A stretch of DNA of 64,000 nucleotides from Aulostomus chinensis (lineage: Eukaryota; Chordata; Actinopteri; Syngnathiformes; Aulostomidae), in contig JBBMOA010000020.1 in assembly GCA_037954235.1 (NCBI GenBank), positions 16,938,177 through 17,002,176 on the forward strand, read 5' to 3'. This document shows positions 50,964-63,438 of this stretch, in pieces. The translations under genes were made by a program, and so were the position numbers. How positions within the stretch are numbered: the stretch's first letter is position 1; the number at the start of each line of letters is the position of its first letter. Below the pieces are notes generated by a model. It was not told the DNA's origin, ran no database searches, and was given only the letters and a program-made list of their open reading frames with translations.

Positions 50964-53264
50964 GAGACTCCAGCTGCCATCTGTCTTGAGCCTTAAGGAG
51001 CTTGATGGGTCATCGTGGGGTGGAGCTGACCTGGCAGCGGGGGAAACTATCAGAAAGACCCCCTGTTGAGTCATAAAGACGAGTGACTCAACATTACTGC
51101 TGAGGATGTGGGCTTTTTTCTTCCTTCTGTAGGCTGTCCTTCGCGAGGGAAGTGCCTCCCCTTACTCCCTAGAACCAGCCATCACCATTTGCTGAGCAGA
51201 GATAATTAAAAATCTGTAAGATGAACAAAGCAACCCTGACCTCTCAAAGCTTAAAGGCACATTAAAGGAATTTCCAAGAACTTTTAGTCCACAATTAATT
51301 GAATTAAATATGATTAGCAGGACTCTGGACAGCTGTCCAGCCTTTACTGAGCAGATGCAGTTTGGCTTTCAGTGGGACATCCTGGAGCTCATCATACATG
51401 TGCGCTGATGCTCAGGCTTAGCACCCCCCCACCCCCCAGCCTCAACCCCCACCTGACCGCCTGGCTGCAGTTAAAATATCAGAGCTAATCAGTGTCCAAC
51501 CTGTGGGGCTGCCTGATTTTACACCTCCATGAATGACTTTTAGCTAAAAAGAGAGACTTGCGGTTTTAAAAGTTGGCATGTTACGGTTAAATGGTACTCC
51601 ACTTTTCCTAAATACTTCATTTTTGAAGGAAATGAATAACTAATACCAGGATTGTAGATTTTTAAAGAAACTATTAGAGAACTTATCAGCCGATTGGAGT
51701 GTTGTCAGGATGTCTAATAGAAATACAAACAGTCTCTTTCTTACACGTGAGGAATAACCTGCTGTCAACCTCATCCTAAAGTGAAAGTCCAGACAGGCTT
51801 TACCTCAGTTTGCTCTTTGACCTTTAGCGGTCACAGTGGGGATCACATCAAGGGAGTGCAAATATAGCAGAATAGCCTTACACTCTTAAGGGGGAAAATC
51901 CTCTACTACTTATAGGTCAGATTTACAAAAACCTCTGTAGAGTCCTGATTTAAATGTCCTGCTATATTTAGCCACTGGCACTTTGTCTTGATTTTTTTTT
52001 TTCTCTAAAAGTCGAGATGTGGGTGTTTATTTTTACCCAAACACTTTCAGACTTTCATAGGTGAAACAAAGTTATGATATACAAAAACGGCACGGCATAT
52101 TTACATTTTCTTAAGTACATTCGTACTTGTTAGTGCATGTGTTTATTTGGTTCGTGTGTCAGTTTAACTTAGCTTTATTCTTTGCACATGCAATCATATT
52201 CAAACAATAAAGCTTGTGTTTGACTATTTATATGTGGATCATCAAACCGAACTTTAACCTTTAATTCAACTGGTAATGTAGATATTACATTTTTGCATCT
52301 GATTTTTTAGATTTTCTTGTATCAGAAGAGAAATTTGACGAAGGTTTAAAGATTATTGTTTTCATCAAATTTATGACGAATTAAAAGTCAATTAGAAGCA
52401 TTCAGAGAATGCATTTCTCCATCAAGGAGATTCTGAAGATGTATCATATAAACATATAAAAGTCAATTCATAAATCTTGTCAGTTGCCAAAAATAGGTCT
52501 TCCATATCACCAGTACATGGCTAGTTGAAACGAGTCAGACTGTTTTACCAGTTTGGCCTCAAATAAGTTGCTGCTCAAGAAAAATGGACTTGTATTGTCA
52601 AATTTTTGGGGAAAATATGCTTATTTGCTATCCTTCCCAGACTCAGACAAGAACACTGAAACCCTTCTCAACCTAAGGGAGTGACTTATTGGTTAGCTTA
52701 GCAAAATTAATGGTAGTGGGTGGGCAGGTTAGCATACCTCTGTCAAAAACTCATCAATACCCTTTTCTCCAAAACAGTTATTTCCTGAATCAGTATAAGT
52801 TGGGAAATATAATTTTAGAATGATGTTACAGTGTGGTAGAACAAGACAAAAATGCTTTACTGACTGGGTGAAGTGATTTGACGCACACACGTCAACCAAC
52901 AAAACCAAATATTTGTTGATGACTATAAGAGCAACTGCTAATCATGGCTGACTTTGTTTAGAGACGATGAGGAGCATTACAAATCAAGATCCTGAATCTG
53001 ACCTATTTGTGGACTTTTTTAAAGAGGTATGCTAACACTTACTATCCACTGCCATGCATCATGCTAAGCTAACAAGTAGTCTCGATGGATCTCAGCTTCG
53101 TGGACGGCAAAACAAATGGGCACCTTCATTTAAGATACTTTTCCAAGAAGCAGGACTTCATATTTATTTACTGAATTAAAAAAGTAACCTTTGTATACTT
53201 GCGCTGGTCTCAGTGCATTTCCATACAAGTCCTCAACGTAATTCGAGCTCCTTGATCTTGACAT
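47907..53264 (-). CDS. Candidate 78-residue single-pass membrane protein, three coding exons
   Basis: Proposed exons on the minus strand: 53264-53199 (22 codons, MSRSRSSNYVEDLYGNALRP then AQ), 49048-48953 (32 codons) and 47981-47907 (24 codons plus TGA). All junctions are phase 0. Splice signals are good: acceptor TTTTTCTTCAG before 53278, donor GTATAC; acceptor CTCCTTGCAAG, donor GTGAGTATACC; acceptor with a long T tract then CTGTTTTAG. Exon 2 encodes a clear membrane helix (VYISSSLALALVLGAFIFWI) followed by LNR; the C-terminus ends SFSDSDRR. I do not recognise the family. Uncertain points: the first exon could instead be near 49209 (donor AAAG|GTGATG, frame MSAHKWLLSCYRLSKSM), and the third exon could use the inner acceptor at 47957 and continue. 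It occupies roughly the place of C8orf74 in human but does not resemble it. Confidence 0.4.
49049..53198. other. Proposed intron 1 of the small membrane-protein gene, with repeats
   Basis: No recognised gene. Simple repeats include (TG)n followed by G10 at 50546-50578 and an 80-bp (CA)n array at 50881-50960. A stretch at 49880-50160 containing GCGCCTCCTCTGGTTGGTCG looks like part of a dispersed fish repeat, but I cannot name it. Confidence 0.4.
50881..50960. repeat. (CA)n microsatellite, about 80 bp
   Basis: Directly visible, with one GGA interruption near 50893. It is the longest dinucleotide array in the window. Confidence 0.97.
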
Positions 53265-56200
53265 GCTAGTGATGCTCACTGAAGAAAAACAAAATTGGCA
53301 ATCCAGCTTTTGTGAATGTATAAATGTTTTCATCTAAACTTTTTAATCCTGTGGTTAAGCAGAAACCAGTTCATGAATGGCTAAACTTGGTGGATCGTGA
53401 AATTGTGATGCATACTGTGATATTTTGTAAAAGCCGAATGGAGCAGACTTGGGGGTGGAGTTGGAGTAGAGTGTGATGCAGCAAATGTAAGGTAAATTCA
53501 TAACAATGCTGCATTGCTGGGAGGTTATTTTTAGAGAGGCGTATCCAGCGAGTCGAAATGTAAACTTACTTTTACCTCTTTTTTCTCATCAGTTGCGTGT
53601 AAGTTGGCTTCTTTTTTTATTGCAGTTGCATCTTTATTGAAAAAACATGAAGTGGTTACGTGACTGTAGCTGCCTTATTTGTTTATCAGTGCTTTCAGCC
53701 ATTACTGCTCTTAAGTATTCTGCCATCTGCAATAAACACAGAGCGATACAGCTCATATCCTGTTTTGAACCTGTCAACATGGCACTTTGGTTGAAGTGTC
53801 TGAGCTCTGGGGACGACAGCGTGACTCATTTCCATCTGCTTCATTTTTGATGTTGAGTCTTTAAGGAAATGGGACGGAGCATCCAGCAGGAAGGGATTCC
53901 TTCAAGCTCAGACATTAACAACATCCCGAATGTCACACCCATAACGTAAGGTCGGGCGAATGGGAGTGAGCGTGGAAATGATGCCAGCGACCTGTTGTCA
54001 AGGTCACTCAGGAGCCGTCCTACCCTGAAACTCTTTAAGTGTAAACAGCCCACATCAAGGCAGAGGAAATGCTGTGAGTCACGACTGACGTATTGCAGAA
54101 GCTTGTTGTTCCCGTATGGAAGAACATCAGCAACGTTCTGCATGTTTGCTTCACTGTTTACCTGCTTAAAAAAAAAAAAAAAAATCCAACACTTTTTCGA
54201 ACCCTTTTCAAAAACCTTTTAGTGACATGTCAGACACAGTGAAACACAGGGACATTTTGATTGGTCTAATGTTTTTAAGATGACATATTAAGAAAACTTG
54301 AAGTCGCCAGTCAAGGAGACTTTCTTCAGATGCTGTAAAGTTTCATAAAATGAAGTCCTGCGGGCTACGACTGACATGTTGCATTGAACAGATGTGAACT
54401 CTACACTTTCTTCTTGCTCATCTGATCTATAGATTTATTCAGTGCTGTTACGATTGATGCATTCAGTCCAAAATGGCCGCAGTACTGTTGGCAACCCCCC
54501 CCCCAAAAAAAACTTTGATTTGAGGCACGACGAGTTGAAACTGCGTGTTGTCCTCACTGTCATGTCTAAATTACTGCTTTCAACAAAGCCTGATTTCTTC
54601 AGCTGTATTTGCTACAACTAATATTTTGCTATTGTTGACCTACTTCTATCATCTCATATAAGACAGTCTATTCCTCTCATCATTTTAGTTTGCTTTCACA
54701 CACGCACACACACACACACAAAATCATAATAATGATAAAATATCAATTAGTTGAATGTCTTTTTGAGTTTGGATGTTTCCTGTGGCTTACTGCTAATGTG
54801 TCACCGATAGGTAATTCCAGCGTCAGAGGGAAGGTCCACCACTTCAGATTTTGTCCTCGTAACGTTCACAGTCCTGAAAATCAGCCTGCGCAACATGCTT
54901 CTCAAGGCTTTAATCTCTCTTTAATCTGCTTCAAAGAAAACTGTCTTTTCATTTGTGATCTGATTTTGGAACGATGTCATCATCTTGCTTTTAGCACATA
55001 CGATACTATGCGACAGGTGACTCGAACTCACAATACGTGGGAGCTGCTGGCTCTTGAGAGACATATTAGCGTGTTTATGTGCAATATAGCCAAGAAAGAT
55101 CACCAAACATTAATATTAGCTTCCAAAATGCTTTTGTTCTGTCACTGACTTGCCTACCATACTGATCTTTTTAACTTCTTATTTAGCTTTTCGGTGGAAA
55201 TGTGATTATAACAAATACAATGTTAATAAGCAGAAGGTGTGGGTGGATTGAAACTAAAAAAAAAAACGTGGTTGGATTGTAACCAAGTTATTTAATGATA
55301 AGCTTTTTTAATCGTATGAATGAGTCCTTAAAAGTGCTGCTTATTTGTTTATGCTTATATTTCTCCGTCTGAATAATTCAGTTGTTAACGCAAATGATTT
55401 ATTTTTGTTTTACCTTGTAACTGCACTAAGTTTATTAGCATTTTCTGACATATGCGGTTGAGTGGCGGTTTGCTTTGTCTATCCTCCACAGTAGCTGTTA
55501 AAAGGGGCTCTCGCTCACACCACACATCTTATAGCATCACTCGTCAAAACCATTAGCGGCTCAGCTCTTCAGGATGTATGCTGAGTAAACTGGTGCGGGA
55601 CAACGGGGACACAGCCCCAGTGTGGGGGTGGGTGGGAGCAGGGAGTGTAGAGCCACTAAAATGGAAACGATGGGGAAAAGTTCAGATCAAAGACGGGGAT
55701 TCCTAAATTGACTTACAGCGCAATTTTGTCAAAGAACTTACATGCATGTGTGTGTTTGAGGAGCTCAATCTCGGTTAAACATCATCAAACGGGGCCTAAG
55801 AGCTTCATTTGCCAAAAAAAAAAAAGAATGCATCGGACTAAATTTTATAATTAATGACATCAGAACACGACTCCCACGACGTGGTGCGTCTTCCAGTTAT
55901 TCCCACAAGAAGAGAGCTCACGCAGAACAGATAAGCACGTTCTCTATCTCGTAAATGGAACAACCACATTGCAATTAGGAAGCACAATAGGAACATCCTC
56001 CTCCACATTGAGGTGAAGAGTTACATCACCCAAGGGACAAGCTGCAGTGGTCAAAAACAAGCCAGATAGGTACTGCAGCACACATAGAGCAGCGCAGGCC
56101 ATGCGGTCACAGATAAAGGGAGCGATGCAGGCCAAAAATAGGACACGCGCTGCAATTTGACTGCAGATTCTTGACAGACTGTTCCACTTCTGCTACTATT

Positions 56201-57379
56201 TTGTGGGTGGTTTATTAAAATGTACATACTTTTGGAAGGAGAGACAATTCTCAAATCCTTTCCGCATTCGAGCGCAAGCTTTCCTGCTTGTGCCGATTTG
56301 GTAATCAGGCCGCGCTTAGGAGTAAATGGAAATCTAGCCTTCTCCTTCCGTTGCTTGGCAGCCATGTGCTGGCCTCCCTCTGTGCTTTTTCCCGGTTGTC
56401 TGTATCTGCTTAGAACAGGTGCCGGATCGTGTTCAGCTGCAGCATTCACAGCACAGGTACGGGTGGGAGGCCCTTGGCTGCTCGGATAGTCCCACAAGTT
56501 TTCCAGGGGTCCCCATCTGTGTCCCAACACATCCTCTGCCACATGGCACCTGTCCCTCGACGAGTCTGGTCCATTCTTCGTCCGGCGACGTACACGCCTG
56601 CCTGCCACCCCACACTCTGCCTGTTGTTGAGCCACAATGAGATGAAGAATAGCTGCACCCATAATCCCTTGCCGTGAGATGTGTGAGGGGTTTTTTTTCT
56701 TCTTCTTCTCCCCCCTTCTTTTTCCTCCTTTGGCCAGATTTAGGGCCAAGAACAAATTGTAAACAGGTTATTATGCTGCTGTAACACACTCCAATTGGAA
56801 ATACACTCCAGTAACATTTAGAATTTACTGATGTAAACACGCCGTACATCAATATGGAGCCGTCAGTTTAATTTGGTGTTCAGTTCCCCACATTTAGGAC
56901 AATGAGAATGTGGTAATGAGTTCTCTTATTTGCAAAGATGAGCAGGAAAAGAACAATAAGGTTGACATTCCTGTGTCATATGGAGCTTCTTCTAGCTTTT
57001 ATTATCACAAATATTCAAGGAAGTACTATATACAGTACGCAGAATTTGGTTTGGGTTTTTTTTGCATGTATGTTCCAAGGGAACCTCTGTCTCTCACATT
57101 AATACGCCTTAGTCACGTAATTCAAATCAGCTTCTTCCTCTTGACCTACAGTCAGAACACAGAGAATGTCATACAGCACTGACGCGCAGAACCCCCCCCC
57201 CCCCCCCCCCAAAAAAAAAATTGTGTTCGGACGCTCCCTCACCAGCTACACAATAGACGCTCGCTGGACCCCGACACTCAGCCTCCTTCATGCCTCTGGA
57301 GGACATGATATTTAAAGTGATCACCTCAGTCCCTGCAGATGGATAATACTTTGCACAGCTGTGCAATCTCTGGCTCTGT

Positions 57380-57417
<38 letters not shown>

Positions 57418-58514
57418 CAAGCCTGACGTTACCTTGACAGTTGGTGTTGAGTTAGACCGCCGAGTTGTTTGTTTGGCCAAGGAAGTGACATGACGGCAGA
57501 GGAGGAAATAGGAAACATAACAGACTACCTGACAGACTCATTCCACTGGCTTGACCTGAGACTGGACCCGAGCCAGCCAGCAATCAGAGAGAAAAAACAA
57601 GACGGGGGCGCTTTGTTTGTTCAGCCACTGTCCTTATATTCACAAATTAAACCATGTGATCCTGCAAGTGTGGAAGAGATTTAATTAGTCCAATTCAGAA
57701 ATCCACTTCCTTACTCTGAAAAAGGAGGATGAAACGATGTGCTCAACGTTGTCGTGACACGTTGTTTTCTCTTTCCTCTCGCGTTGATTTATGGCCGCTA
57801 AAACAGCAGCGATGGCTGTCTTTGGTTTTTCAGGAGAAGTTTGAAAGTTCCATCAACATGTCAATTTCTAGGGAAGAACAAGAGGCAGACAGATTGAGTA
57901 TTTTTGCTCCAATTTGCTGGAAACTTTACTCACAGGATGTTCAAATCTCAATTTATACTTCTCGAGAAACGGCTACATCACCGCCAGCGCCACCAAATTA
58001 TAAGAACGGTTTATATTGCCTCGCCTTTATATTTACAATAGTTTCACAATTTGCACTTTTGCGAAAGAAAACAATTTTTACAGCAGTTTCTTTATGATTT
58101 TGGTTTTTTTTTTTGTTTAATCTCTGGGTTAAATTATGAAACCTGCTGGTATCGGTTTGCACATTTATTTTTTTAATGTATTCATAATGATTTTGCAGCA
58201 ATATTTATTGATTTTGCAGCAATATCTTTATTGCACCAGGTCATACCTGGAGCTCATAGATGACAGAGTAAACAAACGAAACGCGTGTAACTGAGAACAA
58301 ACAAAGAAAAGTCCCTCGAAGAAACGTGACGTTTACTTTTAAACTGTGACAACTGTAGATTGAAAGAAAATAAATCAGTTTTAATATTTATTTTTCAAGC
58401 AAAAGATGTCAAACAAGTCCTGGTTCTAGACTCCATAAACGTAAGAATTGCTGGAATATTTATTTGTGACATTTTTGATATTGCTTAATATTAATAATTA
58501 AAGAGACCTAAGTT

Positions 58515-58518
<4 letters not shown>

Positions 58519-58577
<59 letters not shown>
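58519..58577. repeat. (TA)29 microsatellite
   Basis: Directly visible alternating TA run of about 58 bp. It can form a cruciform and is a likely site of length variation. Confidence 0.97.
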
Positions 58578-58582
<5 letters not shown>

Positions 58583-59541
58583 AGCACTTCCAGTCTGCAC
58601 CGAATACTTTTAATGTATAGTTAAGAAACATCTATTTTGCCCCCCACCTCATAAAAATCTGGAGGGAAACTTGTGCAGACTGATTTGTTCCGATGCTGGT
58701 GATGCTTTGTTGACGTCTGTCCTTGTCACACGTCCTACCCAGAGGGGACGGATGTTGACACATTGCAGAGCGTCTTTATCGAGGGAGTCTGCCGCGGCAC
58801 CCCGAGCTGACCCCGCCAGCTCTTGTGGCCGATCCCCACCAGTGACTACTTCCTCGCCCCTGTATGCCTCGGGCACCACCTGCCCTGCTCCCCCATCCAA
58901 AATGCAGTTTATGCTCGCACTCAAATGGCCCCTCCGCTGAGTTTTGAGTCCCTGCAGGCCCAAAGGGTAATGATCTAACCCCCAAGAAGTGAGCACAACA
59001 TCACTGGGCTACAAACATGATGAATGTTGTCATTCTGGTCAGTTTTATCACACTGACGGCTGAAGGCAGGTCAAAAAACACAAGATTAGGGTTGAATATC
59101 GGTACCGATAACCAGGTCAGTTTGTGATATTTTCGGATGTCAGCGATTTCTTCGGTGTGTCGTCATGTTTGTGGTTATAACAGGCCTCTCCTGACAAATG
59201 GCGGGTAAGTAAAGATGGGTAGGTAAAGATGCTAATCAGTACGGCAGTGTTTCCTCCTGTTAGCTGAACAGAGGGTTCCCTTCCCTCTCTCTGGCTCTTT
59301 AATGCAGGGCCCAGCCAGGCCCAAACATCCTGACGGAGAGAGGCTTTTCCCTTATCAGTCAGGAAACACTGCTCCTCCGCCACATCCTCTTTACAAGAAG
59401 CACAACTCAACCGTTCCCAAAAAAATGCAGGAAGACCAGCCAGACTCCAGGATTTGTCAAAAGCCCCCTGAATTCCTTTTATCGAGAAAGAGAAATTCAA
59501 GAGAACAAGAGGGGAGGAGTGGTGAAGAGGAGAGGAGAGGT

Positions 59542-59748
59542 GGGGGGGGGGGGGGGCGAGGAGGGTGTAAAACAGTCAACAAGGCCCTGGGATGTGTTTT
59601 ATTTATTTATTTATTTATTTAGCACAGATTATGAAAGGTCTGCATCAGCAAGATATAAGACGGGGGTGAGGGGGGTGGGGTGGAGGGAGTGCAGGGTATA
59701 GGAGTGTGGTGGTGGTGGTGGTTGTGCGGGGGGGGGGGGGGGGGGGGT
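59542..59748. repeat. Two G-homopolymer tracts
   Basis: G runs of about 14 (59543-59556) and about 18 (59729-59747), the second preceded by (GGT)n. Both could form quadruplexes and are likely points of sequence error. Confidence 0.9.
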
Positions 59749-60269
59749 CCAGAGTGCATAAGAATGGCACCCCAGAATAAGACTCCAGGATAACAAAGGA
59801 TGGTTGAGATGGAGGCGGGCGGCGACGGCTGTGCCTGTTTTACACTAATCCTCTGAACCGGGATATAATGAAAGAGAGAGGATGGAGAAGGATGATGGAG
59901 GGGTGGAGGAAAAAAAACAAGCAGGGGGGAGTGGGTGTCAGAATGGGCCACTCGCATTACAACAGCTAGACAGAACCCGGAATAGAAGAATACACGATGT
60001 GACACTTAAGATCCTTTTAGCAAAGAAGCACAAACCATTTTTTTGCTGTTTGTGTGCGTGTGTGTGTGTGTGTGTGTGAGAACTGCGGTACTAAAGCACT
60101 CGTTCTTTCTTTGCTTTTATTTAAAAATCTGATTGTATCGACTATGTACACAGATAGAAATATTTCATCTGCTGCCTCTTGAATGTAACACCTCCTAGTT
60201 GGGTGTCATCCTCTTTAGTATGTTGGTGCATTTTTCAAAATAGCAAATGCAGTCATAGAAAAATGGGAC

Positions 60270-60275
60270 TTTATT
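60270..60275 (-). terminator. sox7: Candidate poly(A) signal of sox7
   Basis: Minus strand AATAAA about 740 bases after the sox7 stop codon. A second AATAAA lies at 60116-60121. The true 3' end is not fixed by sequence. Confidence 0.3.
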
Positions 60276-60847
60276 TTTTTAAATTACTGTCTTTCACAAA
60301 CCTAAATCAGCATACAGTTTTATAGATACCATTATTATTTGTCCGTTGTAGAGGTTATGATTATATATTATTATGATAAGAAGTAGAAACGCCTCATTTT
60401 TTCTTCATTATATACTTTTTTTTTTTTTTTTTTTGCTAGATTGCATAAGAAACTAAAACCTCATTCAATTACGACTACTGAGGTAATACTCCCAAACCAA
60501 TGGGAGCCAGGACATAATAATAATAATTAATAATAATATAATAATACAAACATTCAAATGGAAAGCGTCGATAATAGCGTTTACAGAATTTATGCAAAAA
60601 ACATCAAAGGACTTAAATTAGCTTCTAATGAGCATCTGTACAGGCCGTAGCGGCGGAGACATTTACAGGTGGACAACGAGTCTTTCATGATTGAGCTTGT
60701 CTCTCGACAACTGCAGGTGGCTACTAAAGTCATTTGTGTCTGCATCCCTGAGGTGTCCATCTGTCTCTTCATTATTCCTCCTAATTCTTTTGCTCCATCC
60801 TCGGCTCCAGACAATCGTATTGCTCAGTAAATGTGTTCAGGTTGAAT

Positions 60848-60958
60848 CGTGGCGGTGGGATGACGTCGCCCGTAGATGCCGCTGAAATGTCTTAACCAAG
60901 GAATGTTTGTTTTTTTCTGTTACTGGCAAACCGAGTGCGACGTCATCCCACCGCCACG
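60848..60958 (-). promoter_or_regulatory. sox7: Perfect 22-bp inverted repeat in the sox7 3' untranslated region
   Basis: The left arm 60848-60869 and the right arm 60937-60958 are perfect reverse complements over 22 bases, with a 67-base loop. Each arm holds a TGACGTC core. The structure starts 55 bases after the sox7 stop codon at 61013 and should be inside the transcript, where it could fold as a long stem. A function in RNA stability or translation is inference. Confidence 0.7.
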
Positions 60959-61012
60959 TCACCCACCTTTAAAACCCTGTGGTCTCTGATGAGTCACGCG
61001 TGTGGAACAAGC

Positions 61013-63174
61013 TTACGAGATGCCATAGTTGTTGTAGTAGGCCGCCGTTGCATCCGCCAGCACTGAGATGAGACTGGTTTCTGTGGTGCTACTGGGACAT
61101 ACTGTGGCAGATGCAGTGGCAGCAGATGCCACCTGGATGTGTCCTGTAACAGTCATACCACTGCCCTGCTCTGGGTGGAACCCGCTCCCGGTGGAGTTCA
61201 GGTACTGGTCAAACTCATTGCGGTCTACTTCGCCCAGTAGCTCAGCTTGGCTCAGCTGATCTAGAGTCTCTAGGTGGCCCTGTGTTTCAGGTGGGGGGGA
61301 TAGCTGACCCAGGTGACCCTGGTGGAGCCCGTGGTGAATCTGAGGGAAGGATGAGGTACTGTAGTAAGACAGCGGAGGCCCGGAGATGAGTCCACTGCTG
61401 CCACTACCGCTCTGGGACATGTGAGAGATGTGACCTATGTGGGCGCCCCCGCAGTGGATTTGGGTCTGAGAGTAGTCCATGTGGTAAGGGGGCGGGCTGC
61501 CCATGTGTGTCTGATTGTGGTGGTGCTCATCTGAACAGGAGGCCGAAGAAGAGCAGGATACAGAGGAAGTTCCAGACGCTGAGTAATAAGAGGGAGGTAC
61601 GTGCTCGTGGTCCATGGCGTCTAAGGGGGACATCTCAGGAGGGGTTGGCAGGCCGTAGGGGTACGTGTCAAAGCTGCTGTTGGAGCCTGCTGGGTCTCTA
61701 AAGCTTCTGACGCTGGGGAGGGCAGGGCTGGGGCTGGAGAAGCTGCCGCTGACACCATTAGGGCTGCCCTCGTCTTTGTCCATGGGGTGACAGAGGGCCC
61801 GTTGATCAGGCAGGGCGTTCTGGTCTGGAGCCAAACCGCTAAGGAGGAAGCCAGGGTCCACACGCTTGCAGATGCGCTTCAGCTGTTTCTTCCGGCGAGG
61901 ACGGTACTTGTAGTTGGGGTAGTCCTGCATGTGCTGCACCCGAAGCCGTTCTGCTTCCTCCACGTAGGGCCTCTTCTGAGGGGGAGTCAGGGCCTTCCAC
62001 GACTTGCCTGCACGGAAAAAAAAAAAAAGAGAAAACAGAATTTTTATTTCAGTGTTTTTCACTTTTATGCCATCACTCTGCGTTTGGGAATAAAGTCTTT
62101 TAGAGCAATTAATTTAAATGATTTAAAGAAATATATTTCTATCAGATTTGATCAATTTCTGCAAATCCTAAAATTGTAATAAAATGTTCATTATTTTTAA
62201 AATGTGCAGACATACTCATATAATGATAATATGAAGTTTGAGGAAATAATAGTGGGGTTACATGTATTTTAAAGTTATATGAAAAAATATAGCACTGTGG
62301 ATCACAAATTAAAAAGTCATAAACATAAATAATAAAAGTACCACTTTAAATGTTCTTTGACTTTTGTGTTTCATGAAATATTTCTTTATTTAAAATTTAA
62401 ATAAAGAAAAGTAAAAAAAAATATCACTGCTGCCTGAACATGAAACTTTTTGTTGTTTCAGTATTTTATCTAATCGGCTTACAAACTCATAATGAGGGAT
62501 ATTTTTAACCACGTGTTTGCATCGGTGTCGTCGCACTGGCTTTGATATCGCGTAAGAACGTCATATTGGAGGTTTATCTTTTAAGTTTTAATTCAAGAAA
62601 CCGTCTCTCTTCAACTTGAACTTGCGTCTTTAATGCGGCTTTAAACAAATGTGCTTCATTTAGTCCTGTGATGAATAATAATGAAAGATTGTAACTTGTT
62701 TTATTCGGTCATAATTGTTCCTATAAAATTTGAAGTCGGAAATGTCTGTTGTCTTTGCAGTCTTTTTTTTTTTCTTCAAATTTTTATTAAAGATTTCAAT
62801 GGTCATCCCCCTGGATTCCGGAGAGTAAAACAAAGACAACTTTTTAAGCCGAGGCCTGTGTCGATGTAGAAGTCTCTGAAGTACTTCTAAAATAGACCAG
62901 TATTAATAAAAGAAAAATGAGTTTGAACAACTTTCTTCTCACCCAACATCTTGCTGAGCTCGGCGTTGTGCAGGTCCGGGTTTTGAACTGCCAGCCGTTT
63001 GCGCTCATCTTTGGCCCAGACCATGAACGCGTTCATGGGCCGTCTGATCCGCGGCTCCGGCGCCTTGTCCACGGGGTTCCTGTGAGGGCCATGTCCGTCG
63101 GGCACGTCCCCGTCTCCTGGAGGACACTCGAAGGACTCCGGCCACGACGAGTACGCGCTGATGAGAGCAGCCAT
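61013..63174 (-). CDS. sox7: SRY-box transcription factor 7 (SoxF group), 2 coding exons
   Basis: Nuclear HMG-box factor acting in endoderm, blood-vessel and blood-cell development. Exons: 63174-62943 and 62007-61013, 1227 bases, 408 residues. The start MAALISAYSSWPE is preferred over an upstream in-frame Met because it matches the SOX7 N-terminus. The HMG box is about 42-120 (RRPMNAFMVWAKDERKRLA ... YPNYKYRPRRKK), split by the intron after KMLG as in other SoxF genes. The C-terminal half has the SOX7-type segments VDPGFLLSGL, TYPYGLPTPPEMSPLD and LGQLSPPPE, the SoxF beta-catenin-binding motif DRNEFDQYLN (about 350), and the end TETSLISVLADATAAYYNNY. Splice sites are good: donor GTGAGAAG, acceptor TTCCGTGCAG. 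Sox17 and Sox18 fit the C-terminus less well. No truncation is seen. Confidence 0.96.
62008..62942 (-). other. sox7: Single coding-region intron of sox7
   Basis: AT-rich, 935 bases, with no gene inside. It interrupts the HMG box in phase 1, the position typical of SoxF genes. Confidence 0.9.
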
Positions 63175-63431
63175 CTGCGCGCTCTCTCCTTCTCTCTGTC
63201 TCCCCCCCTCTCTCTCCTCTCTCTCGCTCAACTTCAGGTGTCACAAGTTGTCTTCTCTCTCTTTAAGTTCACTAACTAAAACATACAGGAAGGTGTCTTG
63301 TATAAATCCAGGTGGTAAGAGCTACAGGCGGATGGCAGAACAGGTTTTGGGAGAATCTAACCACATGCGCTCGGGCTGCGGCTCCTCCTCGTGAGTTATG
63401 ATTCAGTCTTTCCTGGTGGATGGGGGGAGCG

Positions 63432-63438
63432 CTTTATA
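63432..63438 (-). promoter_or_regulatory. sox7: TATA-like box upstream of sox7
   Basis: The minus strand reads TATAAAG about 260 bases upstream of the sox7 ATG, in an otherwise GC-richer stretch. It would place the transcription start near 63405 with a leader of about 230 bases. Positional evidence only. Confidence 0.3.

Larger units (their letters stand above)
53279..60269. other. Gene-poor region between the small gene and sox7
   Basis: No exon with family resemblance was found. Simple repeats: (CA)n at 54699-54720 and 57381-57415, C20-A10 at 57191-57220, (TA)n at 58519-58577, G-rich runs at 59542-59556 and 59705-59748, (TG)n at 60053-60080. Two unusually GC-rich patches, 56250-56700 and 58690-58990, are discussed as findings. 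Downstream control elements of sox7 could lie here but are not recognisable. Confidence 0.5.

Noticed and set aside
57481..57684. Plus-strand frame starting MTAEEEIGNITDYLTDSF
   Set aside because: It looks protein-like at first, but no family, promoter or splice context supports it, and it ends after 68 codons next to simple repeats.
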